Positions 1 through 7,245 are shown, numbered from the stretch's first letter. The stretch is 20,792 bases of DNA from JALZAH01 sp051000755 (GCA_051000755.1 JBPCNZ010000033.1:1-20792), one strand, 5' to 3'. The notes: generated by a model from the letters alone, not told the origin. Made by a program: numbers and translations.

Positions 1-25
1 GGGACTGTCGCATAAACGGTGTAAC
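1..25. repeat. IS256 left terminal inverted repeat
   Basis: Starts GGGACTGTCG and carries AACGGTGTAAC at 15-25. It pairs with the reverse complement of 1399-1423 at 19 of 25 positions. Confidence 0.9.
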
Positions 26-53
26 CGGTTCTCGTGATTGAGGTGAACTTCGG

Positions 54-1352
54 TTACTTCGTTGAAGAGATTATACGCCCGGGGAAGGCAATGGTAAAGG
101 CATTCAAGGCTTCTTTCCAGCGGTTCGACCAGCGTTGCCGGCCGACGCCGGTCGGGTCCAGGCTCATGAGCGCCATGTACACGCACTTGAGGGCCGCGGT
201 CTCGGTCGGGAAGTGCCCCCGGGCCTTGACCGCCTTGCGGATCCGGGCGTTCACGCTCTCGATCGCGTTGGTGGTGTAGATCACCTGGCGGACCGCCGGC
301 GCGAACGACAAGAACGGCACGAACTCCGCCCACGAGCTCTCCCACAGCTTGATGATCGCCGGGTACTTGGCCTCCCAGGTGCCGGCGAAGTCGGCCAGGC
401 GCTCCAACGCGGCGGCCTCGGTCGGGGCGGTGTAGATCGGCTTGAGGTCCCGGGCGATCGCCGACCAGTCCCGGCGGCTGGCGTAGCGGAAGCTCGCCCT
501 GATCAGATGAACGACACAATTTTGCACGATGGTCTGGGGCCACACCGAGCTCACCGCGTCGGGCAGGCCGGTGAGACCGTCACAGACCAGGATGCAGCAG
601 TCCGCCACACCGCGGTTCTTGATCTCGGTGAGCGCGTGCGCCCAGTACTTGGCGCCCTCGCCGCCTTCCCCGGCCCACAGGCCCAAGATGTCGCGCTCGC
701 CGTCGACGGTGACACCGATGGCCACATAGATCGGCCGGTTGGCCACCTGGCCCTCGCGGATCTTGACCACGATGGCGTCCACGAAGATCACCGGGTACAC
801 CCGATCGAGCGGACGGTTCTGCCAGGCGGTCATGCCCTCCATGACCCGGTCGGTGATCCGGGTGATCGTCTCCTTCGACACCTGGGCCCCGTAGATCTCC
901 GCCAGATGAGCGGAGATCTCCCCATGCGTGAGGCCCTTGGCCGACAGCGAGCACACCAGCTGGTCGACCCCGCCCAGGCGGCGGCGGCGTTTCGGCACGA
1001 TCTGCGGCGCGAAGCTGGCGTCGCGGTCGCGGGGCACCTCCAGCTCGACAGGGCCGATGTCGGTGATCACCGTCTTGGTGCGGGTGCCGTTGCGGCTATT
1101 GCCCGAGTGGTGCCCGGCGGGGTCGTGTGCCTCGTAGCCGAGATGCTCGGACATCTCCGCCTCCAACGCGGTCTCCAGCACCGTCTTGGTCAGCCCCTGA
1201 AGCAGGCCCCCGGGGCCGACCAGGCTCACGCCCTCGGCGTCGGCCCGGGCCATCAGCACCGCCGCCAGATCGTCGGTGGCGATCTTGGTCGCCAACGCCT
1301 GACCCGGCGCGGTCTCCATCTTCGTCGTCGAAGGTTCCATGGTGTCAGTCAC
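54..1352 (-). CDS. IS256-family (mutator-type) DDE transposase
   Basis: This 432-residue transposase catalyses cut-and-copy movement of the surrounding element. The length is normal for the family. The DDE triad is visible: D192 in the IFVDAI motif, D258 in LVCDGLTGLPDAV, and E365 in TTNAIESVN, which is the family signature around the glutamate. The N-terminal part contains the conserved LGYEAHDPAGHHSGNSRNG region. The start is a GTG at 1352 with AAGGAAG about 4-5 bases upstream; an in-frame ATG lies four codons further in. There is no frameshift or internal stop, so the element may still be active. It is the only gene between the two inverted repeats. Confidence 0.96.
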   Translation of the reverse strand: MTDTMEPSTTKMETAPGQALATKIATDDLAAVLMARADAEGVSLVGPGGLLQGLTKTVLETALEAEMSEHLGYEAHDPAGHHSGNSRNGTRTKTVITDIGPVELEVPRDRDASFAPQIVPKRRRRLGGVDQLVCSLSAKGLTHGEISAHLAEIYGAQVSKETITRITDRVMEGMTAWQNRPLDRVYPVIFVDAIVVKIREGQVANRPIYVAIGVTVDGERDILGLWAGEGGEGAKYWAHALTEIKNRGVADCCILVCDGLTGLPDAVSSVWPQTIVQNCVVHLIRASFRYASRRDWSAIARDLKPIYTAPTEAAALERLADFAGTWEAKYPAIIKLWESSWAEFVPFLSFAPAVRQVIYTTNAIESVNARIRKAVKARGHFPTETAALKCVYMALMSLDPTGVGRQRWSNRWKEALNAFTIAFPGRIISSTK

Positions 1353-1398
1353 TGCACTTCCTTTCCGCCGGGGCTGGCCCGGCTACTGTAGGAGAGCA

Positions 1399-1423
1399 GT
1401 TACACCGTTGTAGTTACAGACCC
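1399..1423. repeat. IS256 right terminal inverted repeat
   Basis: Ends GTTACAGACCC at 1423. Its reverse complement matches the left end, including the shared AACGGTGTAAC core. This end is upstream of the transposase gene and would also hold its promoter. Confidence 0.9.
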
Positions 1424-1554
1424 TCGACTCCAAGGCCCAAGCCGAGCAAGTCCGATCCGTGGCGGTTGAGCGACTCGGGCCGGCCCTTGGTCAACTCTCG
1501 GCGTCGATCATGGTTGACCTCGACGATGCGTTGCGACTCCATCTCGACCTGTAG
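1424..1554 (+). pseudogene. MazF-like toxin, 3' fragment cut by the IS256 element
   Basis: Immediately right of the IS an open frame runs for about 43 codons to TAG at 1552-1554. It reads through SKAQAEQVRSVAVERLG and LDDALRLHLDL at the end. This is the usual ending of MazF/PemK endoribonucleases in actinobacteria, where a SKAQ(A)EQ..S..RLG stretch precedes a final helix with LDxALRLHL. There is no start codon and no N-terminal SH3-like barrel in the window, so the rest would lie left of base 1. Recognition is from memory of the family, without an alignment. Confidence 0.7.
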
Positions 1555-1683
1555 TCAGGTGCCGCTCGTCGATCCGGTTACGGGATCCCGTCTCGTCGGG
1601 TACGCCGCGGCGCGTGTCGCTGCTCGGTCCGTTTCAGCATGTTCGGCGCAGGCGGTAGGCCAGGCCGAGGCTTTGCGGCGTAG

Positions 1684-1718
1684 TTGACAGATAGTTGCCA
1701 AGCGTGGAAACTATCTGT
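1684..1718 (+). promoter_or_regulatory. Promoter with perfect palindromic operator of the ArsR operon
   Basis: TTGACA at 1684-1689 is a consensus -35 box, and AACTAT at 1709-1714 could serve as a -10 box, leaving ATG at 1719 at or almost at the 5' end of the mRNA. Overlapping both is a perfect 10-bp inverted repeat: ACAGATAGTT at 1687-1696 and AACTATCTGT at 1709-1718, separated by 12 bases. The dyad ends at the base before the start codon. ArsR proteins bind such dyads, and the second gene of the operon is an ArsR repressor, so autoregulation is the natural reading. Confidence 0.85.
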
Positions 1719-2183
1719 ATGGATGAAACGACGTTCACCGCCAGCGTGTACTACGAGGATCCGAAGTCGGCGCTGGCCTGGCTGGTCGACGCCTTCGGCT
1801 TTGAGATCACCATGGCGATCGACGGACCGCCGGAGTCTCCGGAGATGTGCCACTACGAGATGGCTCTCGAAGGCAACGGGCGGGTGATGGTCGGCGGACA
1901 GTGGACGCCGGCGATCCGCAGCCCGCGCGGATTGGACGGCGCCAACACCCAGAGCCTGCAGGTGCAGCTCGCCGCCGGCCTCGACGCGCACTGCGCCCGT
2001 GCCCGCGCTGCAGGAGCAAGCATCGCCCGGGAGCCTGCAGACGAGTTCTACGGTGACCGGACCTACCGCGCCATCGACATCGAAGGCCACCTGTGGACCT
2101 TCGCCCAGCACATGCGCGACGTGAGCCGGGCCGAGGCCGAAGCCTCACTCGGTCAACCGATCACCTCCGCCACCTGGGCGTGA
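1719..2183 (+). CDS. VOC (glyoxalase/bleomycin-resistance superfamily) protein
   Basis: The 154-residue protein has the vicinal-oxygen-chelate pattern. An N-terminal beta-alpha unit with YYEDPKSALAWLVDAFGFE is followed by a metal or substrate-binding strand (MCHYEMALEGNGRVMVGG). The second beta-alpha unit ends with DIEGHLWTFAQH, typical of PhnB-like/glyoxalase-like members. ATG at 1719 is preferred over an in-frame TTG at 1695 because the operator dyad would otherwise lie inside the coding region. It is the first gene of a three-gene operon, and its stop overlaps the ArsR start (GTGA). Its substrate cannot be told from sequence; with ArsR and SRPBCC partners a role in handling a small organic compound or stress product is an inference. 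Confidence 0.85.
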   Translation: MDETTFTASVYYEDPKSALAWLVDAFGFEITMAIDGPPESPEMCHYEMALEGNGRVMVGGQWTPAIRSPRGLDGANTQSLQVQLAAGLDAHCARARAAGASIAREPADEFYGDRTYRAIDIEGHLWTFAQHMRDVSRAEAEASLGQPITSATWA

Positions 2184-2527
2184 CCGCCGCCACCGACGCG
2201 GCCCCCGTTGATGCCGCCCTGGCCGCGCTGGCCGACCCGCTGCGTCGCCACACCGTCGAGCTTCTGGCGCTACGCCCGCACCGCGCCGGGGAACTCGCCG
2301 GTGCGCTAGGCGTGACCCCGCCCACGATGAGCAAACACCTGCGGACTCTGCGCCAAGCCGGCCTGGTCACCGACTCCCCGCCCTCCTTCGACACCCGAGT
2401 CCGCGTCTACCAGCTGCGCCAAGAACCGTTCAGCGATCTGCGCCGATGGCTCGAACGCACCGAGCGAGGCTGGGCCGAACAACTCGAGGCGTTCAGCGCC
2501 TATGTCCGCGAGCACCATGAGCCCTGA
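2180..2527 (+). CDS. ArsR-family winged-helix transcriptional repressor
   Basis: This 115-residue protein has the ArsR fold. ALADPLRRHTVELLALRPHRAGELAG is followed by the recognition region GVTPPTMSKHLRTLRQAGLV and a wing with a tyrosine-containing strand (RVRVYQLR). A C-terminal helix contains FSDLRRWLERTERGW. The usual metal-binding CxC motif of arsenic and cadmium sensors is absent, placing it with the non-metal ArsR proteins commonly linked to SRPBCC genes. GTG at 2180 overlaps the VOC stop codon by GTGA and was chosen for that reason. It probably binds the dyad at 1687-1718. Confidence 0.92.
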   Translation: MTAATDAAPVDAALAALADPLRRHTVELLALRPHRAGELAGALGVTPPTMSKHLRTLRQAGLVTDSPPSFDTRVRVYQLRQEPFSDLRRWLERTERGWAEQLEAFSAYVREHHEP

Positions 2528-2993
2528 CCGGTCCCGGGTCCTCGTGGCCGTACGAGTCCCCTGCGGGCCGGCCGAGGCCTTCGCCCGCTTCACCACCGAG
2601 ATTGGCCAGTGGTGGCAGCCCAACCCGCTCTTCCAGTTCAGCGACGGGCGCAACGGCACCCTGGCCTTTGAGGCCGGCGAGGGCGGCCGGCTGATCGAGG
2701 CCTACGACGACGGCACCGCTTTCGAGATTGGCGTCATCAGCACCTGGGCGCCTCCCCACCGACTCGTGCTCTCCTGGCGCCACGCCAGCTTCCCTCCCGG
2801 GCGCAGCACCGAGTTGCACGTCACCTTCGAACCAACCGAACCCGGACAGACCCGCGTCACCATCGAGCACTACGGCTGGGATGCTTTCCCCGCCGACCAC
2901 GCGGCCCGACACCACATCCCCCTGGCAACCTTCCAACTCCGCTTCGCCGAATGGTGGCGCAGCCTCCTCCGGACAGCCTTCCCGCCGCGGTAG
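2502..2993 (+). CDS. SRPBCC (AHSA1/START-like) domain protein
   Basis: This protein of about 160 residues shows the AHSA1-type SRPBCC pattern. VLVAVRVPCGPAEAFARFTTEIGQWW begins the fold, followed by the beta-rich middle (EAGEGGRLIEAYDDGTAFEIG), the strand WAPPHRLVLSWRH, and the C-terminal helix ending FAEWWRSLL. Such proteins bind hydrophobic ligands in a deep cavity. The start may be ATG at 2502 or ATG at 2517; both overlap the end of the ArsR gene, so translational coupling is likely. The ArsR, SRPBCC and VOC combination is a recurrent actinobacterial operon. The ligand is unknown. Confidence 0.88.
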   Translation: MSASTMSPDRSRVLVAVRVPCGPAEAFARFTTEIGQWWQPNPLFQFSDGRNGTLAFEAGEGGRLIEAYDDGTAFEIGVISTWAPPHRLVLSWRHASFPPGRSTELHVTFEPTEPGQTRVTIEHYGWDAFPADHAARHHIPLATFQLRFAEWWRSLLRTAFPPR

Positions 2994-3112
2994 CAGCCTC
3001 CCGGGACCACCCCCGCCCACCAGGGTCACCTCGACGGTGAAAGGGTCGCTGGAGTCCCACGGCTTGTCGCCGGTGTCATCGCAGCCAAGGAGGTCCGCCG
3101 TGGTCGAGCCGG

Positions 3113-3670
3113 TCAGGTCGTGGCGTCGGAGTCCACGATGTCGTACATACCGTCCACGTCCCAAGTGCCGTACGGGGTGGTGAGCTGGTCGCCGGGGCCG
3201 AGCGTCATCCAGAGCAGCTCCCGGTAGCTGTCCCAGTGGGCGACTTCAATGCGCCGGATGTCAGGCTCCACGATCAGGTAATCGCCGATCGACGGGAGGG
3301 TGCCGTACTGACGAAGTTTCTCCCGGCGGTCCTGGCTCCGGGTGGACGGGGAGAGGACCTCGACCACGAGGGTGGCGTCAGCCTCGTACTGTACGGCGGC
3401 GGCTTTGCCGCAGACGACCAGCACGTCTGGGTAGTACACATCGCCAGAGGCGACCCGGAGCTTGCGGTCGGCCCGGAAGGTGCGGCAGCCGTTGGTCCGA
3501 GCGGCGGGGGTAAGCAGGGCGGCGAGGTGGCCGGCCATGAGGCTGTGCCGCTCGGTGCCGCCGGACATGGCGTAGGTCCGGCCGCCGACGAGCTCGTGTC
3601 GCTCCGACTGGCGCTCCTCCCAAGCGAGGAACTCGGCCAGGTTTAAGGCCGTTACTGCTTGCTCACTCAC
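3113..3670 (-). CDS. Uma2-family (DUF820) PD-(D/E)XK nuclease
   Basis: This intact 185-residue protein is of normal Uma2 length. It opens with LAEFLAWEERQSERHELVGG, the usual N-terminal helix and E-L-V/I-G-G strand. The nuclease core has D82 in YYPDVLVVC and E104 in LVVEVLSPST, followed by a basic helix with DRREKLRQY. YLIVEPDIRRIEV is the standard late strand. The start is a GTG at 3670. It is divergent from the SDR gene across a 53-bp gap. Uma2 proteins are widespread accessory nucleases of unclear role, often in islands. A second, broken Uma2 gene lies at 10491-11037. Confidence 0.9.
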   Translation of the reverse strand: MSEQAVTALNLAEFLAWEERQSERHELVGGRTYAMSGGTERHSLMAGHLAALLTPAARTNGCRTFRADRKLRVASGDVYYPDVLVVCGKAAAVQYEADATLVVEVLSPSTRSQDRREKLRQYGTLPSIGDYLIVEPDIRRIEVAHWDSYRELLWMTLGPGDQLTTPYGTWDVDGMYDIVDSDATT

Positions 3671-3723
3671 ACCCTCAGCCTACGCCGGGGCGAGACCCTG
3701 GCGGACCGTGGCAGCATGGGCCC

Positions 3724-4500
3724 GTGCCACGCACGACGTTGGTAACAGGCGTCAGCCGGCGTCGAGGGATCGGGTTCGCGGTCGCCCGGCGGTTGCTCCG
3801 CGAGGACGGGGGGCAGGTCTTTGTCCACTCGTTCGCGCCGTATGACACCACCGAGCCGTGGGGCGCGGACCCGGGCGGGATGGCCGGCGTGCTCGCTGGC
3901 CTTGGCGGCGAGGGTGACCGGCTGGCGCACCTGGAGGCCGACCTCGCTGATCCTGATACGCCTCGCCAACTGGTGGCAGCCGCCGTCGACCGGTTCGGCC
4001 CGCTCGACGGCCTGGTGGCCAATCACGCCCGATCCCAGCTGGGGGCCCTCCAGGAACTGGATGCCGGGACGCTCGATATGACCTGGGCGGTGAACGTGCG
4101 GGCATCGTTGCTGCTGGTGCAGGCGTTCGCCGAGCAGTACCGGCCCCGACCGGCTGGCGGGCGCGTGGTGCTGTTCACCTCGGGCCAGCACCTGGGGCCT
4201 GCGCCGTCGGAGATTCCCTATGCCGCCACGAAGGGGGCCCTGCAGCAGATCACCCGTACGCTCGCCGACGCGCTGGCCGAGCGAGACATCACCGTCAATT
4301 GCCTTAACCCCGGGCCCACCGACACCGGCTGGGCGACCTCCAACCAAGAAGAGTTCGTCGCACGTCACATGCCTCGCGGCCGCTGGAACAGTCCCGACGA
4401 GGCAGCCGACGTGGTCGCCCTCCTCCTCGCTCCCGAGGCCGCCACGATCACGGGGCAGGTCGTCGACGCCGAAGGCGGCTTCCGCCGCTTCACTCCCTGA
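3724..4500 (+). CDS. Short-chain dehydrogenase/reductase (SDR)
   Basis: This 258-residue classical SDR is a cytosolic NAD(P)-dependent oxidoreductase. The nucleotide-binding motif is TGVSRRRGIG (residues 8-17) and the structural NHA motif starts at about residue 100. The catalytic residues are S153, Y166 and K170 (YxxxK), with N124 in WAVNVRA. The C-terminal NCLNPGPTDTGW and TGQVVDAEGG motifs resemble FabG-like 3-ketoacyl reductases. Three arginines in the glycine-rich loop hint at NADPH preference. The start is a GTG at 3724 with no strong Shine-Dalgarno site. Its substrate is unknown and the neighbours give no pathway. Confidence 0.93.
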   Translation: MPRTTLVTGVSRRRGIGFAVARRLLREDGGQVFVHSFAPYDTTEPWGADPGGMAGVLAGLGGEGDRLAHLEADLADPDTPRQLVAAAVDRFGPLDGLVANHARSQLGALQELDAGTLDMTWAVNVRASLLLVQAFAEQYRPRPAGGRVVLFTSGQHLGPAPSEIPYAATKGALQQITRTLADALAERDITVNCLNPGPTDTGWATSNQEEFVARHMPRGRWNSPDEAADVVALLLAPEAATITGQVVDAEGGFRRFTP

Positions 4501-4561
4501 GAGGCCAGCTGATCATCCCCGCCATGCCCCTGCGCCCGAAGTTCCAGAGGTTGCTCGACCA

Positions 4562-4849
4562 ATGACGAAGCCCCGGGTCTACGGCCACGCTGACTCTGGC
4601 CGTCCCATCACCGATGCCGAGATCGAAGCCCTCGCCGCAGAAGCCGAAGCCGGCTACGACGTGGACGAGCTGCTTGCCCGCCGTGGAAAGCGGGGCCGTC
4701 CCTCCCTGGGCTCTGCGCCGGCGAGGGTCGAGTCGGTCCGGCTCGACCCTGAGCTGCGAGAGAAGCTAGCCGAACGTTCGCAGACCACCGGGACGACGAC
4801 CTCGGAGGTCATCCGAGAAGCCCTTCGGCAGTTCCTGCAGGCACGCTGA
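4562..4849 (+). CDS. Ribbon-helix-helix (CopG-like) antitoxin, apparently orphan
   Basis: This 95-residue protein has an acidic N-terminal arm with ITDAEIEALAAEAEAGYDVDELLARRG, a GRPSLGSAPA linker, and a C-terminal ribbon-helix-helix of about residues 57-92 (VESVRLDPELREKLAE, then TTTSEVIREALRQFL). Proteins of this exact layout are normally the first gene of a TA pair, often with a Fic/Doc-like toxin. No toxin frame follows on the plus strand, so this looks like an antitoxin that has lost its partner. ATG at 4562 is chosen because the acidic arm begins there. AGAGG lies roughly 11 bases upstream. Confidence 0.82.
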   Translation: MTKPRVYGHADSGRPITDAEIEALAAEAEAGYDVDELLARRGKRGRPSLGSAPARVESVRLDPELREKLAERSQTTGTTTSEVIREALRQFLQAR

Positions 4850-4859
4850 CCCAGCTTCA

Positions 4860-4950
4860 TCTCGGACCACCAATGCGAAGAACGCCGTGTCGGCGAGCCA
4901 GAGGTACTCGGCCGGGCTGATGTGCCTGTCACCGGTCGCGGGCGCCTCGT
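4860..4950 (-). other. Possible short Fic-toxin N-terminal remnant
   Basis: On the minus strand a short stretch reads RHISPAEYLWLAD. This resembles the N-terminus of Fic/Doc-like toxins that pair with the kind of RHH antitoxin just upstream. It breaks down within about 25 residues and lies in the opposite orientation to the antitoxin. The match is short and could be chance. Confidence 0.2.
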
Positions 4951-5046
4951 CACAGAGGGTCGAGATTCCTGACAGATCGCGATGAGTCTGGTCCTGCGGC
5001 AAAGTCGGACCCATCGACCGACCACACCACAGAGGGAGCAGCAGCA

Positions 5047-5694
5047 GTGACGCAGATGGTCCGAGTGCAGAACTTCATGGTTTCCAGCGACGGCTACGGC
5101 GCCGGTGAGGGACAGAGCCTCGAACGCCCCTTTGGCCACGCCGACCCCGCAGGCCTCTTCGCCTGGGCCGGCGCAACCGCGAGCTGGCCCAACCGCACCG
5201 ACCCAGGGGGCAGCCGCGGCCTGGACGACTACCTGACCCGAGACTTCCCCCGCAACATTGGCGCCGAGATCATGGGCCGCAACAAGTTCGGCCCGCAACG
5301 CGGACCCTGGACCGACCACGACTGGCAAGGCTGGTGGGGTCAGGAGCCGCCGTTCCACACTCCGGTCTTCGTCATGACCCACCACGAGCGGCCCTCCTTC
5401 TCCCTGTCCGACACGACCTTCCACTTCCTCTCCGGCGACCCCGCCACGGTGCTGCAGCGAGCGCGAGAGGCCGCCGACGGCAAGGATGTCCGACTGGGCG
5501 GTGGCGCCAGCACCATCCGGCAGTTCCTCGATGCCGACCTCGTCGATACCCTGCACGTCGCCGTTGCCCCCGTGACGCTCGGCGCCGGGTCCCGGCTGTA
5601 GAACTCGCCCGGAGAGCTCCTCGACAGGTACCACTGTGACGTCGTGGCCAGCCCCAGCGGCGATGTGGTCCACCACCTGTTCTGGCGACGTTGA
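5047..5694 (+). pseudogene. Dihydrofolate-reductase-like (RibD C-terminal) gene with in-frame amber codon
   Basis: The frame encodes a dihydrofolate-reductase-family protein of the YyaP/RibD-C type: VQNFMVSSDGYGAGEG at the start, the central IGAEIMGRNKFG motif, PVFVMTHHERPSF, and the late VRLGGGASTIRQFLDADLVDTLHVAVAPVTLG. After GAGSRL the frame hits TAG at 5599-5601. The same frame then continues for 30 codons with SPGELLDRYHCDVV and HHLFWRR to TGA at 5692. That is the normal C-terminus, and homologues have tryptophan (RLW) at the stop position, so one G-to-A change (TGG to TAG) explains it. Translation would give 184 residues missing the last strands. GGGAG lies 8 bases before the GTG start. 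The truncated protein might retain some function. Confidence 0.85.
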
Positions 5695-5709
5695 CACAGC
5701 CGCCGGGCG

Positions 5710-6233
5710 CCCGTTTGAGGATTGTCAGCGTCTCGGTGTCGTCCGGAGGACCGTGACCAGGTGCCGAACCTCTATCTGGGCATCGGCGAACTGCTCGTGA
5801 CCTGTGCCGGGCTGCGTCAAGGTCGGTGAAGCCATGGCCGACACGTGATTGAACCTGGGCAAGACAGCACTCGTCCGACGGCAGGAGCACCACGTAGTGG
5901 ATCCCGATAGACCGGTGGCGGCCGTGAAGATCGCCTGGAACTGCGGACCGACGACGCCGTCATAGACGACGGTGCGGGCGCCGCGGACCAACCGCCCTGC
6001 CGCGGTGGGGGCTGCTTCGATCACGATCTCGTTCTGGTGGTATGCGTCGGAAGGCCAAGGCGGGGTGTAGCCACGGTTGACGAACGCAAAGCAGTCGTCG
6101 CCGGCCACAAGCCTTCTCAGCCCGTCCTGGCGGCGAGAGCGCTAACCAACGTCGTCTTGCCTCCCCCGGGAGGCCCCGTCACCACGATGGGATCGGCGAT
6201 GAGGTCATCCTGTCCCGCCGGCCGGTCATTCAT
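5710..6233 (-). pseudogene. P-loop ATPase/kinase gene broken by four frameshifts
   Basis: From ATG at 6233 one frame reads VVTGPPGGGKTTLVSALA, a Walker A motif, then stops at TGA near 6120. A second frame continues with AGDDCFAFVNRGY, AYHQNEIVIEAA and TVVYDGVVGPQFQAIF. Near 5915 the reading moves to a third frame, IHYVVLLPSDECC and VGHGFTDLDAARH, then near 5815 back with EQFADAQIEVRHLVTV. Near 5750 it moves again with GPPDDTETLTILK. Joined together these give the full order of a known small actinobacterial AAA-type ATP-binding (kinase-like) protein: P-loop, GDD, DGVVGPW-like, VVLxP, EQFAD, TV. The gene cannot make an active protein without several corrections. Confidence 0.85.
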
Positions 6234-6302
6234 GCCGAAAGCGTGGACGGGCGCAAGACCCGCCCGCAACGGTGAGGTAACCTGCCTCGGCGCTCACATG
6301 GC

Positions 6303-6308
6303 TAGAAT
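6303..6308 (+). promoter_or_regulatory. -10 box of the RelB/RelE operon
   Basis: TAGAAT lies 7 bases before ATG at 6316, so transcription should begin at or near that ATG and give a leaderless mRNA. No convincing -35 box is seen. This position favours 6316 over the in-frame ATGs at 6298 and 6310. Confidence 0.55.
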
Positions 6309-6315
6309 AATGGCT

Positions 6316-6609
6316 ATGACGACGTTGCCGCTTGCCACTGTTCGGGATCGGTTGTCCGCCCTTGTCGAGGATGTGACCCAGACCCACGACACGCTGACCA
6401 TCACCCGCAACGGCATTCCCGCCGCCGTGGTCATCTCCGTCGATGATTACGAGTCCATCATGGAGACCCTCGCACTACTCAACGACCCGACCGATCAGCA
6501 GCGCCTCGCGGAGGCGCAAGAGGCGGTAGCGGCCGGAGATGTGACCCCGGGTGAGGACATCGCCCGGCTCGTGGCCGAGCGAGTACGGGGCGCCACCGGC
6601 GCAACGTGA
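6316..6609 (+). CDS. RelB/Phd-YefM family antitoxin
   Basis: This 97-residue protein begins TTLPLATVRDRLSALVEDV and continues with THDTLTITRNGIPAAVVISVDDYESIMETLALL. That is the Phd/YefM-type N-terminal DNA-binding and dimerisation fold. The C-terminal EAQEAVAAGDVTPGEDIARLV arm is the part that binds and blocks the toxin. The stop codon overlaps the toxin start by GTGA, as expected for a coupled antitoxin-toxin pair. Complexes of this type repress their own promoter. The frame is intact. Confidence 0.92.
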   Translation: MTTLPLATVRDRLSALVEDVTQTHDTLTITRNGIPAAVVISVDDYESIMETLALLNDPTDQQRLAEAQEAVAAGDVTPGEDIARLVAERVRGATGAT

Positions 6610-6872
6610 GGTATGGCATCGAGCTTGCCCGACCTGCGCGCCGTACCCTCACCGATGAGCTGCCCGTGAAGGTCGCCGCCGCGGCCTGGGAACTCATCGA
6701 CGGGGCACTACGCGACAACCCCCAGCCGCTCGGCAAGCCGCTGCGCGCTCCCTATGCCGGCCACCGGGTCGCCCGACGAAGCAGCTACCGCGTCCGCTAT
6801 CGCATCGATGAGGACCGCCACCTCGTAACGGTGCTCGACATCCGCGGCCGCGCCGACGCCTACCGCACATAG
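6606..6872 (+). CDS. RelE/ParE-superfamily toxin
   Basis: This 88-residue protein has the RelE fold order. MRYGIELARPARRTLTDELP is followed by an amphipathic helix (AAAAWELIDGALRDNP), PLGKPLRAPYAGHRVARRSSYRVRYRIDED with the conserved G-x-R..YR.RY..D pattern, and VTVLDIRGRADAYR at the end. RelE toxins cleave mRNA in the ribosome A site; ParE relatives act on gyrase. The basic R-rich C-terminal half and final RADAYR favour the RelE type. GTG at 6606 overlaps the antitoxin stop. The frame is complete, so this TA pair is probably functional. Confidence 0.92.
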   Translation: MRYGIELARPARRTLTDELPVKVAAAAWELIDGALRDNPQPLGKPLRAPYAGHRVARRSSYRVRYRIDEDRHLVTVLDIRGRADAYRT

Positions 6873-7245
6873 CGCCATCCAGCTGGCCGTCAGTGCATCT
6901 GGCGGGAGCCTCAGGTGCCAGCAGCAACTCGGCGCGGGCCCGGCACATGGCGGCGTCGATGCTGCGGCCGGACAGGCGGCCTGCGTCTTCAAGTCGAGCC
7001 AGCCGGGCCTTGAGCTCTCCAGGGCGGATGAATGAGGCCGGGGAAACGGGCGCATGGCGCAGACCTTTCCCATTGTGGCGTTGCGCCCTCTGGTCCTCCC
7101 TGCAGGGGCCGGTCCTCCCCGATGGACTAGTTCGTCCGAGTAGCGAGAAATAACCCTTCTGGGCCATAGCCGCTGGACCAGCCTCTTAAGTACCGTTTTA
7201 GTCGTTGCGCATAACCTTGCGCGCCGTTGCCGATCGAGGGGTGCC
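6873..7245. other. Gene-poor gap between relE and the GGDEF gene
   Basis: No convincing gene is seen. On the minus strand around 6920-7040 one frame reads FIRPGELKARLARLEDAGRL and then SGRSIDAAMCRARAELLLAP, which looks protein-like (amphipathic, normal composition) but has no recognised family and no clean stop. It may be a small unknown gene or a remnant. The last 100 bases before 7246 would hold the promoter of the cyclase gene. Confidence 0.4.

Larger units (their letters stand above)
1..1423 (-). mobile_element. Complete IS256-family insertion sequence
   Basis: The element is bounded by imperfect 25-bp terminal inverted repeats that match at 19 of 25 positions, sharing GGG, CTGT and the 11-mer AACGGTGTAAC. 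It encodes one intact mutator-type transposase on the minus strand. The first window base is the outer left tip, so the left flank and one copy of the target duplication are outside the window. IS256 elements usually make 8-9 bp duplications, so TCGACTCC at 1424-1431 is the predicted right copy. The element lies directly against a mazF-like 3' fragment, which suggests it interrupted that gene. Confidence 0.93.

Noticed and set aside
135..1391. Long plus-strand open frame of 418 codons opposite the transposase
   Set aside because: Low-complexity Arg/Gly/Asp/His-rich translation, the antisense shadow of an intact IS256 transposase.
2493..3164. Minus-strand open frame of 223 codons over the SRPBCC gene
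   Set aside because: Most of it is antisense to SRPBCC, whose protein is clearly recognised. The TGSTTADLLGCDDTGDKPW stretch near 3040-3110 looks protein-like but is short and has no identified family.
3667..4368. Minus-strand open frame opposite the SDR gene
   Set aside because: Shadow of a complete SDR with all catalytic residues.
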